A stretch of 64,000 nt of DNA from Lottiidibacillus patelloidae (GTDB lineage: Bacteria; Bacillota; Bacilli; Bacillales; SA5d-4). Of the stretch, positions 36,511-46,368 are shown one piece after another (within the stretch, counting starts at the first letter, position 1; every line of letters starts with the position of its first letter). The position numbers and the translations under genes are program-made. The notes under the pieces were generated by a model. That model was not told the origin of the DNA and made no database searches. It worked only from the letters and a program-made list of their open reading frames with translations. The stretch covers positions 310,001 to 374,000 of the forward strand of contig NZ_NPIA01000002.1 in NCBI RefSeq assembly GCF_002262935.1, written 5' to 3'.

Positions 36511-36636
36511 TTAACTACCCCCCCTTGCAAAATGCGAGCAAATATTCTTTATTTTTTATAATTATCAAATTTCTCCATTTTTTGCTACTCCTTATTGTAT
36601 AATAAAACCAGTAACATTAAAAGGAGGTTTTACTTA
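36511..36636. promoter_or_regulatory. Divergent intergenic region between the two pilus operons
   Basis: The plus strand has TATAAT at 36598-36603 and AAGGAGG at 36621-36627, with no clear -35. The minus strand has TTGATA (36563-36568), 16 bases, then AATATT (36541-36546). Both promoters are only candidates. No riboswitch-like structure was seen here, unlike in front of the pilin gene. Confidence 0.45.
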
Positions 36637-37527
36637 ATGGTAGAACATAATAACAAAAATGGATTTACATTATTGGAAGTATTAGTCTCCTTTACACTGT
36701 TATCCATTGTCATACTAATATTCTTTTCTGCATTCCAGCGCTATGCTCTAGTGTCTAATATAAATGAAGATAACCTTGTTGCAATGAATCTAGCAAAGAA
36801 AGTAACGGTTGGTATGGAAAAAAACACAAATGAAATATTAGAGAAATATGGCGATTTCTATGACGAAAATGCATATTTAGACATAAATAATGAAATTGAA
36901 AATAATTTTTTAAATGTCGAAATACTAGAACAATTGGAAATTAACAATATCCCTTACTATAAAGTAATGTCAGGAGATCAAGTGTTTTTTATCTCTATTA
37001 AAAATATTACCGCTGATAATAATAAAGTAACTGAACATGCTACGATAAACGTAGAAGTACTAGATAGTAGGTTAACTAAAGTTGTTGCCGAGAATTTTGG
37101 ATACATAAGTACTATTGCTAGTAATGAAGAAGGCGGAAATACAACTAATGAGACAACATATGAGCCTGATCCTTTGGCAGAAGATTTGGCTGGAATTGTT
37201 TTAACAAATATGAAAAACAAGAAAGATAAAATTGAAAATAATTATCTTTCTAAGACTACTGATAGTACTTTTTTTGACACGAGTAACACAAATCATGTAG
37301 CAAGTAATCAAAACCATCAATTTGACTTTTATAACAATAAAGAAAATATCGCTAACTGCCCTGAAGAAAATACTTGTTATAAAGACACCCATTCTGACCA
37401 AACTTACATATTTACCATTGAAAATGTAACAGAGAATCCAAGCTCTTCTCCTTATACAATTGAAGTTAGAGTATATAATTTGCAATATGAAGAAGTCGCT
37501 GTTAAAACTGACACTATTACTAATTAG
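36637..37527 (+). CDS. Minor pilin-like protein with class III leader
   Basis: A 296-residue protein with leader MVEHNNKNG before FTLLEVLVSFTLL, and Glu at mature position 5, so a PilD substrate. The mature part is unusually long for a pseudopilin and includes two cysteines (NCPEENTCYKD) that could form a disulfide. ATG 36637 has AAGGAGG 9 bases upstream. First of three genes divergent from the main pil operon; probably a PilV-like priming-complex component. Confidence 0.88.
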   Translation: MVEHNNKNGFTLLEVLVSFTLLSIVILIFFSAFQRYALVSNINEDNLVAMNLAKKVTVGMEKNTNEILEKYGDFYDENAYLDINNEIENNFLNVEILEQLEINNIPYYKVMSGDQVFFISIKNITADNNKVTEHATINVEVLDSRLTKVVAENFGYISTIASNEEGGNTTNETTYEPDPLAEDLAGIVLTNMKNKKDKIENNYLSKTTDSTFFDTSNTNHVASNQNHQFDFYNNKENIANCPEENTCYKDTHSDQTYIFTIENVTENPSSSPYTIEVRVYNLQYEEVAVKTDTITN

Positions 37528-37541
37528 AAAAGAGGAAATTA

Positions 37542-38036
37542 ATGAAACTATGTCGAAATAATGAAAATGGTTTAACATTAATTGAAGTTCTTGCTACAAT
37601 CGCTATTTTTTCTATTATCTTAGGATTAATAACCAATGTAGTAATTAATAGTTTCAATTACCATGATAAAAGTTATGATAATTTGAAATTAGGGCAAGAA
37701 GCAAACTTAATCATTACTAAACTTAGAACTATTCACCAAAAGAATGAAGGATATCTACTTAAGTATGATACATCAGGAAATCTTTTAATAGACCAAGGTG
37801 ATGGGGAGCAGTTATTAGGTAAGCAAGATGGTTACCGCTATGAACTATCTGCACATTTAGCTGACGACAGCAGTGAAAGTATTAACTATGAGGTTCAAGA
37901 TGGAGCCGTTCTGGAAGACGAACTTATCGTCAAAAAGAAATCAACAGTATTCTTAACAATTAAAATCATCGACGAAAAATCAAATAAATCTATTTCTCTA
38001 GAAACGACATTAACACGATTAGTAGGAGGAAATTAA
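37542..38036 (+). CDS. Minor pilin-like protein (PilW/ComGF-like)
   Basis: A 164-residue prepilin-like protein: leader MKLCRNNENG, then LTLIEVLATIAIFSIILGL with Glu at mature position 5 (Leu instead of Phe at position 1). The C-terminal part is a beta-rich domain of about 110 residues. It lies 14 bases after the previous gene, and its stop overlaps the next start (TAATG). Confidence 0.88.
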   Translation: MKLCRNNENGLTLIEVLATIAIFSIILGLITNVVINSFNYHDKSYDNLKLGQEANLIITKLRTIHQKNEGYLLKYDTSGNLLIDQGDGEQLLGKQDGYRYELSAHLADDSSESINYEVQDGAVLEDELIVKKKSTVFLTIKIIDEKSNKSISLETTLTRLVGGN

Positions 38037-39688
38037 TGAGAAGTATAAATAATGAACGTGGAGCGACATTACTTATTTCTTTGTTACTTATACTATTAAT
38101 AGTCATATTAACTACATCGCTTGCAGGACTTGCTGTAACGAGCTTAAAGCAGGCACAAATGACAGAAGACAACTTAGAAATGACTAATTTAGCTGAAATG
38201 GGCATTGTTTACTACAACAATGAAATAAAAAGTTTTATTTTACGAGAAGAGAATAAAACAAAATCTCTTGATGAGATAAGGGATGATTTTGAACAGGAAT
38301 TTGCAACAAGTAAAACTGTTGTTATTGACGAAAATCACTCTTTTGAAGTCGAAGCAATGGTCGATAACACCCGTTCAGATAATAAAGTCATGTATATCCA
38401 AGTAATCAGTACTGGTATCAAAAACAACACAAACTTCACAAAAGAGATAGTCGCTAATCTATCCTTTACAAACAAAAAAAGAGAATTCGTTAAACTTACA
38501 CCAGCGGAACAAGAACAATTTAAGGTCGATCCTGTAGCAATCACTAAGGATCCTGTCTTTCATGATAGCAGTTCATTTAGTAATCAATCCAATAAACTTA
38601 AAAATTGTAATCAAACTACTTTTTCCGGATCTGATTATTCATTTAATAATATAGATATTGACTGCGATACTCTGATCACTGTAAAAGGAAATGCTGATCT
38701 AAATGGAGTGAAACTGAAAGAAGATAGTGATTTATTAATCGAAGAAAGTGCTATTTTCTATAAAGACTTCGAAATGGAAAAGGATACAAACTTAACAATA
38801 TTAAAAAATGCATTTGTAACACACAATAACGCAGATGAAATAAAGATTAAGGGTAACGTTACCATAAAGGGTAATGTAAAAATGGATAAAGGTAGTAGCA
38901 ATGATGATTTAAAGATAACAATGAAAGGTGAAAACGAGGATAAGAAAGCTGTCATTACTTTTGGTGATGTTGATAATCCTACCAACGGCAATGGTAACTT
39001 TTACGGTGCTGCTTCTGAAATAAAATTAGAGGAACATGTTGATTGGACAATATATGGAAATGCTTATTTTGACCTATCAGACAAATTCGAAATGAAGGAA
39101 GGTTCTACTTTAACAATTAAGGGGAATGTATTATTTGAAAATGTATCAGATGATTTTCATTTAAAAGATTCGACTATAATTATTGAAGGAAATGCAGTCT
39201 TTAAAAACATAACTGATAAATTTAAATTAGAAAACTCTAACATAATAATCAAGAAAAATGCTAAGTTTCTCAATATTGACGATAAGTTAGAAATCGATAT
39301 TGATTCAAGTATACAAGTTATTGAAAATATCGATTTAAGTGAAACCTACTTTAGTGCAGAAGATTTAGAAAAGGTAAAAGGAATAATTAAAGTCGGTGGT
39401 TATGCCCTATTACATGAAAATCAAGAATACCCTTTAGAAAATCCTAATTTCGATGAAGGGAAAATGGATAAATTACAATTTCTACTCAAAGAAATCACCG
39501 AGGAAGAAAAGAATGAATATGCTGTCTATTTGAATATGACACAGGAAGAAAAAAGTGAAAATGAAGAAAGGTACGCTGCTAGAATTTCATCACACATTGC
39601 TTTAGCACAAATCTTCGATCGAGAAGAACAAGAACCTACTGAGTTTGAGTGGGATTCATGGGAAGAACAAACAACTATTGAATACTAA
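38036..39688 (+). CDS. PilX-like minor pilin with beta-solenoid-like repeats
   Basis: A 550-residue protein. The N-terminus resembles PilX/ComGG (NNERGATLLISLLLILLIVIL, no Glu at position 5), followed by a helix with QAQMTEDNLEMTNLAEMG. From about 205 to 430 it has many strand-like [I/V]xGN[A/V] repeats. The last four are exactly 22 residues apart (starting at 339, 361, 383, 405: IYGNAYF, IKGNVLF, IEGNAVF, IKKNAKF), which suggests a parallel beta-solenoid. The acidic C-terminus ends in WDSWEEQTTIEY. It may be a pilus-tip adhesin; this is an inference. Confidence 0.8.
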   Translation: MRSINNERGATLLISLLLILLIVILTTSLAGLAVTSLKQAQMTEDNLEMTNLAEMGIVYYNNEIKSFILREENKTKSLDEIRDDFEQEFATSKTVVIDENHSFEVEAMVDNTRSDNKVMYIQVISTGIKNNTNFTKEIVANLSFTNKKREFVKLTPAEQEQFKVDPVAITKDPVFHDSSSFSNQSNKLKNCNQTTFSGSDYSFNNIDIDCDTLITVKGNADLNGVKLKEDSDLLIEESAIFYKDFEMEKDTNLTILKNAFVTHNNADEIKIKGNVTIKGNVKMDKGSSNDDLKITMKGENEDKKAVITFGDVDNPTNGNGNFYGAASEIKLEEHVDWTIYGNAYFDLSDKFEMKEGSTLTIKGNVLFENVSDDFHLKDSTIIIEGNAVFKNITDKFKLENSNIIIKKNAKFLNIDDKLEIDIDSSIQVIENIDLSETYFSAEDLEKVKGIIKVGGYALLHENQEYPLENPNFDEGKMDKLQFLLKEITEEEKNEYAVYLNMTQEEKSENEERYAARISSHIALAQIFDREEQEPTEFEWDSWEEQTTIEY

Positions 39689-39699
39689 AAATAAACATA

Positions 39700-39737
39700 A
39701 AAAAGAAGTTACACTCAACTGTGTAACTTCTTTTTTT
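39700..39737. terminator. Bidirectional terminator between minor pilins and diguanylate cyclase
   Basis: AGAAGTTACAC / GTGTAACTTCT stem with a 6-base loop, with A-run and T-run flanks. It ends the convergent transcripts of the minor pilin operon (+) and the GGDEF gene (-). Confidence 0.92.
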
Positions 39738-41466
39738 ATCCGCTTACATAAACTGCAACTTTGTTTCTTCCTTGCTGTTTAGCCCCTGTGTACATCGCTC
39801 TATCAGCGTGTCTAATTAGTGACATTGCATCATCACCTTGCTCTGGAGCTGTTGCTATACCAATACTTGCTGTAACTCTAATCGAATATGGTTTAGGATT
39901 GCTTTTTAAATCATCTTGTACGATAAATGGCTTATTAGCAATCGTCTTGCGAATTGTTTCGGCAATTTTAAAGCATTTTTCCTTACCAGTTTTCGGTAAT
40001 AAGATAACAAATTCTTCTCCGCCATATCTTGCAACGGTTCCTGACTCTCCAATAACCATCGTTAAACGCGTTGCCAGCTGACATAACACTTCATTTCCAC
40101 TTTGGTGTCCATAGTTATCATTGACAGATTTAAAGTGGTCTAAATCTAAAAGGATAATAGAGAATTCTTCTTTATTTTTCTTATATTTAGTAAATGTTTG
40201 GTCTAAAATCGTTTCAAAGTAACGATAATTATACAGTTGTGTTAAACCACAACGTTCGCTTTGTCTTTTCGTATCTTCGTAATTTTTTGCATTTTCAATT
40301 GCTACCGCTAGTGAGTTAGCTAAAATTTCTAATATTGTTACGTGATGTTTCTCAAACATTCTTTGTTGCCTAGAAGCAAGTGTAATAACACCTACAATTT
40401 TTTGATTGCGTTGCATAGGGATTGAAATGATCGATTCAACAGTTTCAGGAAGGAAACCTATTGAAAGGTCACTCCATTGGCTACGCTTTTTGTAAATAAC
40501 ACTATTCGCTTGTTTAAATGCTTCCCCACTTACACTATTGACTTTTGACAGCCACTTCAGTTTTGGTTCAACAACTGAACCGTTTTCTATGTAGCGAAGG
40601 ATAGAGAAGTTCTCATTATTTTTTTCAGTATCTAAAATGTATAAGTAATCGACATTGAACATTTTCGAAATTCGATTAACGAATAAATCAACTGTATCTT
40701 CAACATATAATCTTTCTGTAAGTTGGTGACCAACTTCACTTGTTTGGTGTAATAAATTATTTATTTTTTCACTCGAATGGTAAAGTCGTATCATTAAAGA
40801 AATGCTAATGAACGGGAATCCTACGAAGAAGATTGCTGCTGTACCAATTTGCGCATATAGGATATAGAGAATTAATCCAAATGGTAGAACGATACATGTC
40901 GTTATTAATTCCCACCACATATCTTTGCCCCAAAAAGTAACATCTTCGCGATAAACGACTACATCTCTTAAGTATAAAAAGATGTGATTTGTTATAAAGA
41001 AAGTTAACGCGTATCCGATTATTGGTGCTATTTGCGGGAAGTTTCCGATTTCGTAAAGCCCAGTTTCTCCTCCAAGTCTATAATATACTAACCCTGAAGC
41101 AATTGAACCTAGGAGAAACATTAACATATTCGTCAAATATCTAGAATAATCTTTTAAACTTACTCTTAGATGTGCCATTGCAATGACAATCGATATTTGG
41201 GTTAATAACATCTCTACAAATAATCCGAACTGTAAAAACACTGCTAATGATACACCTTGGATAAATAAGATGTTTGTACCTCTTACTTTTATAGGTAATA
41301 GGGACGTAATTGCTAAAAGAAAGAGTAATGATAATATATCTACAAAACTGTCTGATGATATAGTAGGAGTGTCAATTTGATATATTCCCCAAACAGAAGT
41401 TGGCCAAATTAACAAGAATGCTAAGATGACAAAAAACGATTTTTGCCTCGAAAGTTTATAATTCAA
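39736..41466 (-). CDS. Membrane diguanylate cyclase (GAF-GGDEF)
   Basis: Makes c-di-GMP from two GTP. The 576-residue product has about six to seven membrane helices (residues 10-228), a GAF domain (about 250-395: YVEDTVDLFVNRISKMFNVD ... VGVITLASRQQ) and a GGDEF domain with the active-site motif GGEEF at 482-486 and LLDLDHFKSVNDNYGHQSGN. The position of the RxxD inhibitory site holds GESG, so product inhibition at the I-site is not expected. TTG start with a purine-rich GGGGGAGGGG site. It lies between the minor pilin operon and folC. Confidence 0.93.
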   Translation of the reverse strand: MNYKLSRQKSFFVILAFLLIWPTSVWGIYQIDTPTISSDSFVDILSLLFLLAITSLLPIKVRGTNILFIQGVSLAVFLQFGLFVEMLLTQISIVIAMAHLRVSLKDYSRYLTNMLMFLLGSIASGLVYYRLGGETGLYEIGNFPQIAPIIGYALTFFITNHIFLYLRDVVVYREDVTFWGKDMWWELITTCIVLPFGLILYILYAQIGTAAIFFVGFPFISISLMIRLYHSSEKINNLLHQTSEVGHQLTERLYVEDTVDLFVNRISKMFNVDYLYILDTEKNNENFSILRYIENGSVVEPKLKWLSKVNSVSGEAFKQANSVIYKKRSQWSDLSIGFLPETVESIISIPMQRNQKIVGVITLASRQQRMFEKHHVTILEILANSLAVAIENAKNYEDTKRQSERCGLTQLYNYRYFETILDQTFTKYKKNKEEFSIILLDLDHFKSVNDNYGHQSGNEVLCQLATRLTMVIGESGTVARYGGEEFVILLPKTGKEKCFKIAETIRKTIANKPFIVQDDLKSNPKPYSIRVTASIGIATAPEQGDDAMSLIRHADRAMYTGAKQQGRNKVAVYVSG

Positions 41467-41582
41467 CCAAACCCCTCCCCCTATATATATTTACATTTTA
41501 TACTAAATGATATTGATAAATTTTTGCCTTTCTACTATTTTAACAAATCTTCAGAATAATTGTATAAAAAGTTTTAAATTTA

Positions 41583-42884
41583 TTACATTTTTTTAAAATA
41601 TTTTCTAATTTCAGAAATAAAATAAAGAGATCCAGTAACAATTAGCATTTCATCTTCACTAATCGATGCTATTCTTTTCTGCAAAGTTTCCTGATAATCC
41701 TCGTTATAGTCCTTACTATGAAAAACTGACGTTTCAAATAACTCTTTTGCAGAAGCTGCTCGATGAAAAGGAAAAATAGTAAAAGTAATATGATCAATTT
41801 CTGTGTACAAGTGACGCAACATTTCGTTAATTTCTTTATCTTTGTTTGCCGCAAAAACTGCGATTTTCTTTTTCGAAGGATAATGCTTTTTTAATGTAGT
41901 CGTTAAGCTTTTCATTCCTTCTTCATTATGTGCTCCGTCAATTATAACTAGTGGGTTAGTAGAAACTGTTTCAAACCTTCCAATCCAACTTGCTTCGAGC
42001 AGTCCTCTTTTGATATCTTCTTCTTCAATTAATAACGAATAATATACTCGCAAGTAGTTAATTGCCATAATTGCTAGTGATGCATTTCGGACCTGGTGTT
42101 CGCCTTTCATTGAAATTTTATATTCTTTTGCTGGAAATAACGAAGCTTTTAATGTGAAAGTTTCACCATCATTGCTAGAATTTTGATGTGTGCTGTTGAA
42201 GTCAATCCCGTACTTATAAACTTTTGCTTTCTTTTCCTTTGCTATACGAAGAAATACATCTAACACTTCTTCTTTCGTTTCCGTCGTAATAAGAGGTACC
42301 CCATTTTTAATAATTCCTGCTTTTTCTTTCGCAATATCTGTTAACTCATTTCCGAGAATATTCATATGGTCATAGCTAACATTTGTGATGAGCGAAAGCA
42401 TCGGGTAAATGACATTAGTCGAATCAAGTCTACCTCCTAGCCCTGTTTCGAATAGGACAATATCAGGTTTACTTACATTTGCAAAGTAGAACATTGCCAT
42501 GAATGTAATAATTTCAAACTCTGTTGGTGAACCTAGATCAGTCTCAACTTCAACTGAATCAACAATAGGTTTTACATCCTGAACTAACTGTAATAATTCA
42601 TCATTTGGAATTGGCTCACCATTAATTGAAATGCGCTCATTAAATGTTTCGATATAAGGCGAAGTAAATGTAGCTACCTCATATCCAGCTGTTTGTAAGA
42701 TGGAGCGCATATAGTTTACTGTCGAACCTTTCCCATTAGTTCCAGCGACATGAATTGTTTTTAATCGTCGATGAGGATTATCAACTTTGTTTAACATCCA
42801 TTCCATTCGTTTTAAACCTGGTTTAATTCCAAATGGCATAAAGCTGTGTATCCACTCAACTGCCTCTTCATATGTATTAATCAT
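41583..42884 (-). CDS. folC: FolC, folylpolyglutamate/dihydrofolate synthase
   Basis: Adds glutamate to dihydropteroate and folates. The 433-residue Mur-ligase-type product has GIKPGLKRMEWMLNKVDNPH, the P-loop VAGTNGKGSTVNYM, SPYIETFNERISINGEPI, LGGRLDSTNV, ITNVSYDHMNILG, KAGIIKNGVPLIT and IIDGAHNEEGM. ATG 42884 has AGGAGG 8 bases upstream; an upstream in-frame start covers that site. It follows valS, as in B. subtilis. Confidence 0.96.
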   Translation of the reverse strand: MINTYEEAVEWIHSFMPFGIKPGLKRMEWMLNKVDNPHRRLKTIHVAGTNGKGSTVNYMRSILQTAGYEVATFTSPYIETFNERISINGEPIPNDELLQLVQDVKPIVDSVEVETDLGSPTEFEIITFMAMFYFANVSKPDIVLFETGLGGRLDSTNVIYPMLSLITNVSYDHMNILGNELTDIAKEKAGIIKNGVPLITTETKEEVLDVFLRIAKEKKAKVYKYGIDFNSTHQNSSNDGETFTLKASLFPAKEYKISMKGEHQVRNASLAIMAINYLRVYYSLLIEEEDIKRGLLEASWIGRFETVSTNPLVIIDGAHNEEGMKSLTTTLKKHYPSKKKIAVFAANKDKEINEMLRHLYTEIDHITFTIFPFHRAASAKELFETSVFHSKDYNEDYQETLQKRIASISEDEMLIVTGSLYFISEIRKYFKKM

Positions 42885-42942
42885 TGGCTGTCCTCCTAAC
42901 ACTTCTTTAAACTTTCCTTCATTTTGAATTGCTATGTAGAAA

Positions 42943-42970
42943 GAAGACGAACCCTAGTGGATTCGCCTTC
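42943..42970 (-). terminator. Weak terminator-like hairpin after valS
   Basis: GAAGGCGAATCC / GGGTTCGTCTTC pair over 12 positions with G-U pairs. Only a short TTTC follows, so read-through into folC is likely. Confidence 0.6.
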
Positions 42971-42977
42971 AAAACAA

Positions 42978-45620
42978 TTAACCTTGTAATTCTTCAATAC
43001 GTACTTTTACCTTCGCTTGCTTTTCTAGGTAATCTTTTTCTTTTGCTTTTTCTTCTTCAATTACTTTTTCAGGAGCTTTACTTACAAACCCTTGATTGCT
43101 TAATTTCTTTTGAACACGTTCTACTTCTTTATCAAGCTTTTCTAATTCTTTACGAAGTCTTGCTATTTCTTCGTCAATGTTAATTAAGCCTGCTAAAGGT
43201 AAGAAGAGTTCCGCACCTGTTACAATTGCACTCATTGCTTTTTCTGCTGGCTTTAAGTCTACTGCAATTGTTAAGCTACTCGGATTACAGAAACGCTCTA
43301 AATAGTGACGATTCGATTCTAATCGAGCTTTCACATCTTCATCTTGCGCTTTAATTTGTAATTCGATTTGTTTACTCATTGGCGTGTTTACTTCAGCACG
43401 GATATTTCGAACAGAACGAATAATGTTTACTAACATTTTCATATCTTCTGCTGAAGTTGTATCCGTTAAGTCCGTGCGAACTTCTGGCCATTTCGCAACT
43501 GTAATTGACTCTCCTTCATGTGGAAGGTGCTGCCAAATTTCTTCTGTTACAAATGGCATGAACGGATGTAACAAGCGCATCGTGTTATCTAAAACATACG
43601 CTAAAACCGAGCGAGTTGTTTTCTTCGCCGCTTCATCTTCCCCGTAAAGTGGAAGTTTCGCCATTTCAATGTACCAGTCACAAACATCATCCCAAATAAA
43701 GTTATAAAGGAGGCGGCCAACTTCACCAAATTCATATTTATCAATCATACGTGTTACATCTTCAATCGTTTCATTTAGACGAGTTAAGATCCATTTATCG
43801 GCTACTGATTTTTCGCCCGTTAGGTCTAATTCTTCATACGTAATACCTTCCATATTCATTAAGGCAAAGCGTGACGCATTCCAAATTTTATTTACAAAGT
43901 TCCACGTTGACTCAACTTTTTCGAATGAGAAACGTAAATCTTGCCCTGGTGAACTTCCCGTTGATAAGAAGTAGCGAAGTGAATCTGCTCCGTACTTTTC
44001 GATAACATCCATTGGGTCAACACCATTGCCAAGTGACTTACTCATTTTACGGCCATCAGCTGCACGAACGAGACCGTGAATTAATACATCATCAAAAGGT
44101 CGCTTTTCCGTGAATTCTAACGATTGGAAAATCATACGAGAAACCCAGAAGAAGATAATATCATAACCAGTTACTAAGCAATTTGTCGGATAGTAACGGT
44201 TAAAATCAGCTGCTTCTTCATTTGGCCAACCCATTGTAGAGAATGGCCATAATGCTGATGAGAACCACGTATCTAATACGTCATTATCTTGCTCCCAGTT
44301 TTCAATATCTGCTGGCTCTTCCATTCCTACGTACACTTCACCAGTTTCTTTATGGAACCAAGCTGGAATGCGGTGACCCCACCATAATTGACGAGAAATA
44401 CACCAATCACGGATATTTTCCATCCAACGTAAATACGTATTTTCAAAGCGATCAGGCACAAAATTAACTTTGTCTTCCGTATTTTGCAGTTCAATTGCTT
44501 TATCCGCTAATGGTTGCATTTTTACAAACCATTGTGTTGAAAGGTACGGCTCAACAACTGCACCACTTCGTTCTGAATGACCAACAGAATGCATATGTTC
44601 TTCAATTTCAAATAAAACTCCTGCTTCTTGAAGGTCTTTAACGATTTGCTTACGGCACTCGAAACGGTCCATTCCTTCGTACTTTCCAGCTTTGTCGTTC
44701 ATCGTACCGTCTTCATTCATTACGAGAATACGCTCTAAGTTATGACGATTACCAATTTCAAAGTCATTCGGGTCATGTGCTGGCGTAATTTTTACCGCAC
44801 CAGAACCGAAGTCCATGTCTACGTAATCATCTGCAATAATTTCAATTTCGCGACCTGTAATAGGAAGCTTAACTTTTTTACCAATCATATGTTGGTAACG
44901 CTCATCTTTCGGGTGTACGGCAACTGCAGTATCTCCTAGCATTGTTTCAGGACGAGTCGTCGCAATTTCAATAGAACCACTTCCATCAACTAATGGGTAG
45001 CGCATATGATAGAAAGCACCTTGTACATCTTGATGGATTACCTCAATGTCAGAAAGTGCTGTTTTCGTTTGTGGGTCCCAGTTAATAATGTATTCGCCGC
45101 GATAAATAAGTCCTTTGTTGTACAGATCAACGAATACTTTACGTACTGCATCTGAAAGACCTTCATCAAGTGTGAAGCGCTCGCGTGAATAGTCTAGTCC
45201 TAAACCTAATTTTGACCATTGTGTACGAATAAAGCCTGCATAATCTTCTTTCCATTTCCAAGCTTCTTCTAAAAACTTTTCGCGTCCTAAATCGTAGCGA
45301 GATTTGCCTTCTTCTTTTAACTTTCCTTCTACTTTTGCTTGCGTAGCAATTCCTGCATGGTCCATACCTGGAAGCCATAATACATCATAGCCTTGCATGC
45401 GTTTTGTTCTCGTAAGAATGTCTTGTAACGTTGTATCCCAAGCATGACCTAAATGTAATTTTCCAGTTACGTTTGGGGGTGGAATTACAATTGTATATGG
45501 TTCTTTTGTTTCGTCATTTGTAGCCTCAAAAAACTTTCCTTTTAGCCAATAGTCATAGCGGTTTTCTTCGACCGCTTTCGGATCATACTTTGGCGGTAAT
45601 GTTGGTTCATGGTTACTCAT
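42978..45620 (-). CDS. valS: Valyl-tRNA synthetase
   Basis: A class I synthetase charging tRNA-Val. The 880-residue product has [15 protein letters not shown] (HIGH-type), the editing domain ([17 protein letters not shown]), [34 protein letters not shown] (KMSKS), the anticodon-binding domain and the C-terminal coiled coil typical of ValRS ([20 protein letters not shown]). AAGGAGG precedes ATG 45620. It is controlled by the T-box leader upstream. Confidence 0.98.
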   Translation of the reverse strand: MSNHEPTLPPKYDPKAVEENRYDYWLKGKFFEATNDETKEPYTIVIPPPNVTGKLHLGHAWDTTLQDILTRTKRMQGYDVLWLPGMDHAGIATQAKVEGKLKEEGKSRYDLGREKFLEEAWKWKEDYAGFIRTQWSKLGLGLDYSRERFTLDEGLSDAVRKVFVDLYNKGLIYRGEYIINWDPQTKTALSDIEVIHQDVQGAFYHMRYPLVDGSGSIEIATTRPETMLGDTAVAVHPKDERYQHMIGKKVKLPITGREIEIIADDYVDMDFGSGAVKITPAHDPNDFEIGNRHNLERILVMNEDGTMNDKAGKYEGMDRFECRKQIVKDLQEAGVLFEIEEHMHSVGHSERSGAVVEPYLSTQWFVKMQPLADKAIELQNTEDKVNFVPDRFENTYLRWMENIRDWCISRQLWWGHRIPAWFHKETGEVYVGMEEPADIENWEQDNDVLDTWFSSALWPFSTMGWPNEEAADFNRYYPTNCLVTGYDIIFFWVSRMIFQSLEFTEKRPFDDVLIHGLVRAADGRKMSKSLGNGVDPMDVIEKYGADSLRYFLSTGSSPGQDLRFSFEKVESTWNFVNKIWNASRFALMNMEGITYEELDLTGEKSVADKWILTRLNETIEDVTRMIDKYEFGEVGRLLYNFIWDDVCDWYIEMAKLPLYGEDEAAKKTTRSVLAYVLDNTMRLLHPFMPFVTEEIWQHLPHEGESITVAKWPEVRTDLTDTTSAEDMKMLVNIIRSVRNIRAEVNTPMSKQIELQIKAQDEDVKARLESNRHYLERFCNPSSLTIAVDLKPAEKAMSAIVTGAELFLPLAGLINIDEEIARLRKELEKLDKEVERVQKKLSNQGFVSKAPEKVIEEEKAKEKDYLEKQAKVKVRIEELQG

Positions 45621-45664
45621 TTTTACTCCTCCTTAATTGTAAACAAATGCATATCGACAAAAAT

Positions 45665-45935
45665 AAAAAAAGCCTCTCTCATCTCAAAGGACGAAAGAAG
45701 CATCTTCGCGGTACCACCTTAGTTTATAGACATACTACTGCCTATACGCTCATTATAGATAACGGTTTTCCCGGTTCTTTCTAATTGGAAAAATCCTTTC
45801 AAAAGAACTGCTCAAGGGCGACCTTCTACAATTACATCCTAAGAAATCTCTCAGCTAATGATTTCTCTCTCTGAAGGGTTCATCATATACTCTTCCCTGT
45901 CAATGCATTTAATGAATTTATACTTTTATTTACTT
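45665..45935 (-). promoter_or_regulatory. T-box riboswitch of valS
   Basis: On the minus strand the leader has a stem I region with a candidate specifier codon GTC (45822-45820, in AGAAGGTCGCCC), the T-box AAGGTGGTACCGCG (45720-45707), and a terminator formed by GCTTCTTTCGTC with GATGAGAGAGGC (45701-45672), then T residues (45671-45665). Uncharged tRNA-Val would bind and favour the antiterminator, allowing valS transcription. Confidence 0.93.
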
Positions 45936-45941
45936 ATTAAT

Positions 45942-45971
45942 AATATACATATAGTAGAGCCCTATCGTCAA
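45942..45971 (-). promoter_or_regulatory. Promoter of the valS T-box transcript
   Basis: TTGACG (45966-45971), an 18-base spacer, then TATATT (45942-45947) on the minus strand, placing the start near 45935. Confidence 0.65.
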
Positions 45972-46110
45972 TCATCTTAACCAAAAATCTTTTCTATTAT
46001 GCATTTCTTTTATGGTATTATTCCATTTTTATGCAAATAAATACATCTTTGTTCCTTGCACATCTAGTTTTTCCGCGCATATTTTAATAGTAACAGGCGA
46101 ATGTCATGGG

Positions 46111-46323
46111 ATGGTGAACAGTATGTTCAAAAAAAAGCGCAGTTTCTCAAGAAGGCCGATACTCCCCTATCATATGAGAAGACAGCTCAATATATTATTT
46201 AAACAAATTTTATTACCTTTAATGATTCTACAATTATTTAGAGCTATACTATTGCCAACTGCTCTCGATATTATTTTATTAGTCGTTTTTTTAACTTTAT
46301 TTATTATAGCTTCTCTAAAATAA
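46111..46323 (+). CDS. Small basic membrane protein, unknown
   Basis: A 70-residue (ATG 46111) or 66-residue (ATG 46123) product. The N-terminus is strongly basic (MFKKKRSFSRRPILPYHMRR), followed by two hydrophobic segments and the end IIASLK. GGTGA lies 5-6 bases before 46123, favouring that start. A forespore-type promoter pattern (GCATA 46077-46081, 14 bases, GGCGAATGT 46096-46104) is upstream. A bidirectional terminator immediately follows, supporting a real transcript. I do not recognise the family. Confidence 0.55.
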   Translation: MVNSMFKKKRSFSRRPILPYHMRRQLNILFKQILLPLMILQLFRAILLPTALDIILLVVFLTLFIIASLK

Positions 46324-46368
46324 AACAAAGTCACGAAGGATTTCTCCTAAACGTGACTTTGTTTTTCA
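46321..46368. terminator. Bidirectional terminator between small membrane ORF and ysxE
   Basis: AAAACAAAGTCACG and CGTGACTTTGTTTT arms. The stop codons of both convergent genes (46321-46323 and 46347-46349) lie inside the element. Confidence 0.88.

Noticed and set aside
36511-36636. A second c-di-GMP riboswitch in front of the minor pilin operon
   Set aside because: No GGGCACTT or AGTGCAACC motif and no matching stems on either strand.
37201-37578. Minus-strand ORF of 125 residues inside the minor pilin gene
   Set aside because: Antisense to a clear prepilin-like gene, with no start signals or recognisable motifs.
46012-46110. Longer version of the small membrane ORF starting at 46012
   Set aside because: The extra 33 residues lack a ribosome binding site and overlap the likely promoter; starts at 46111 or 46123 are better.
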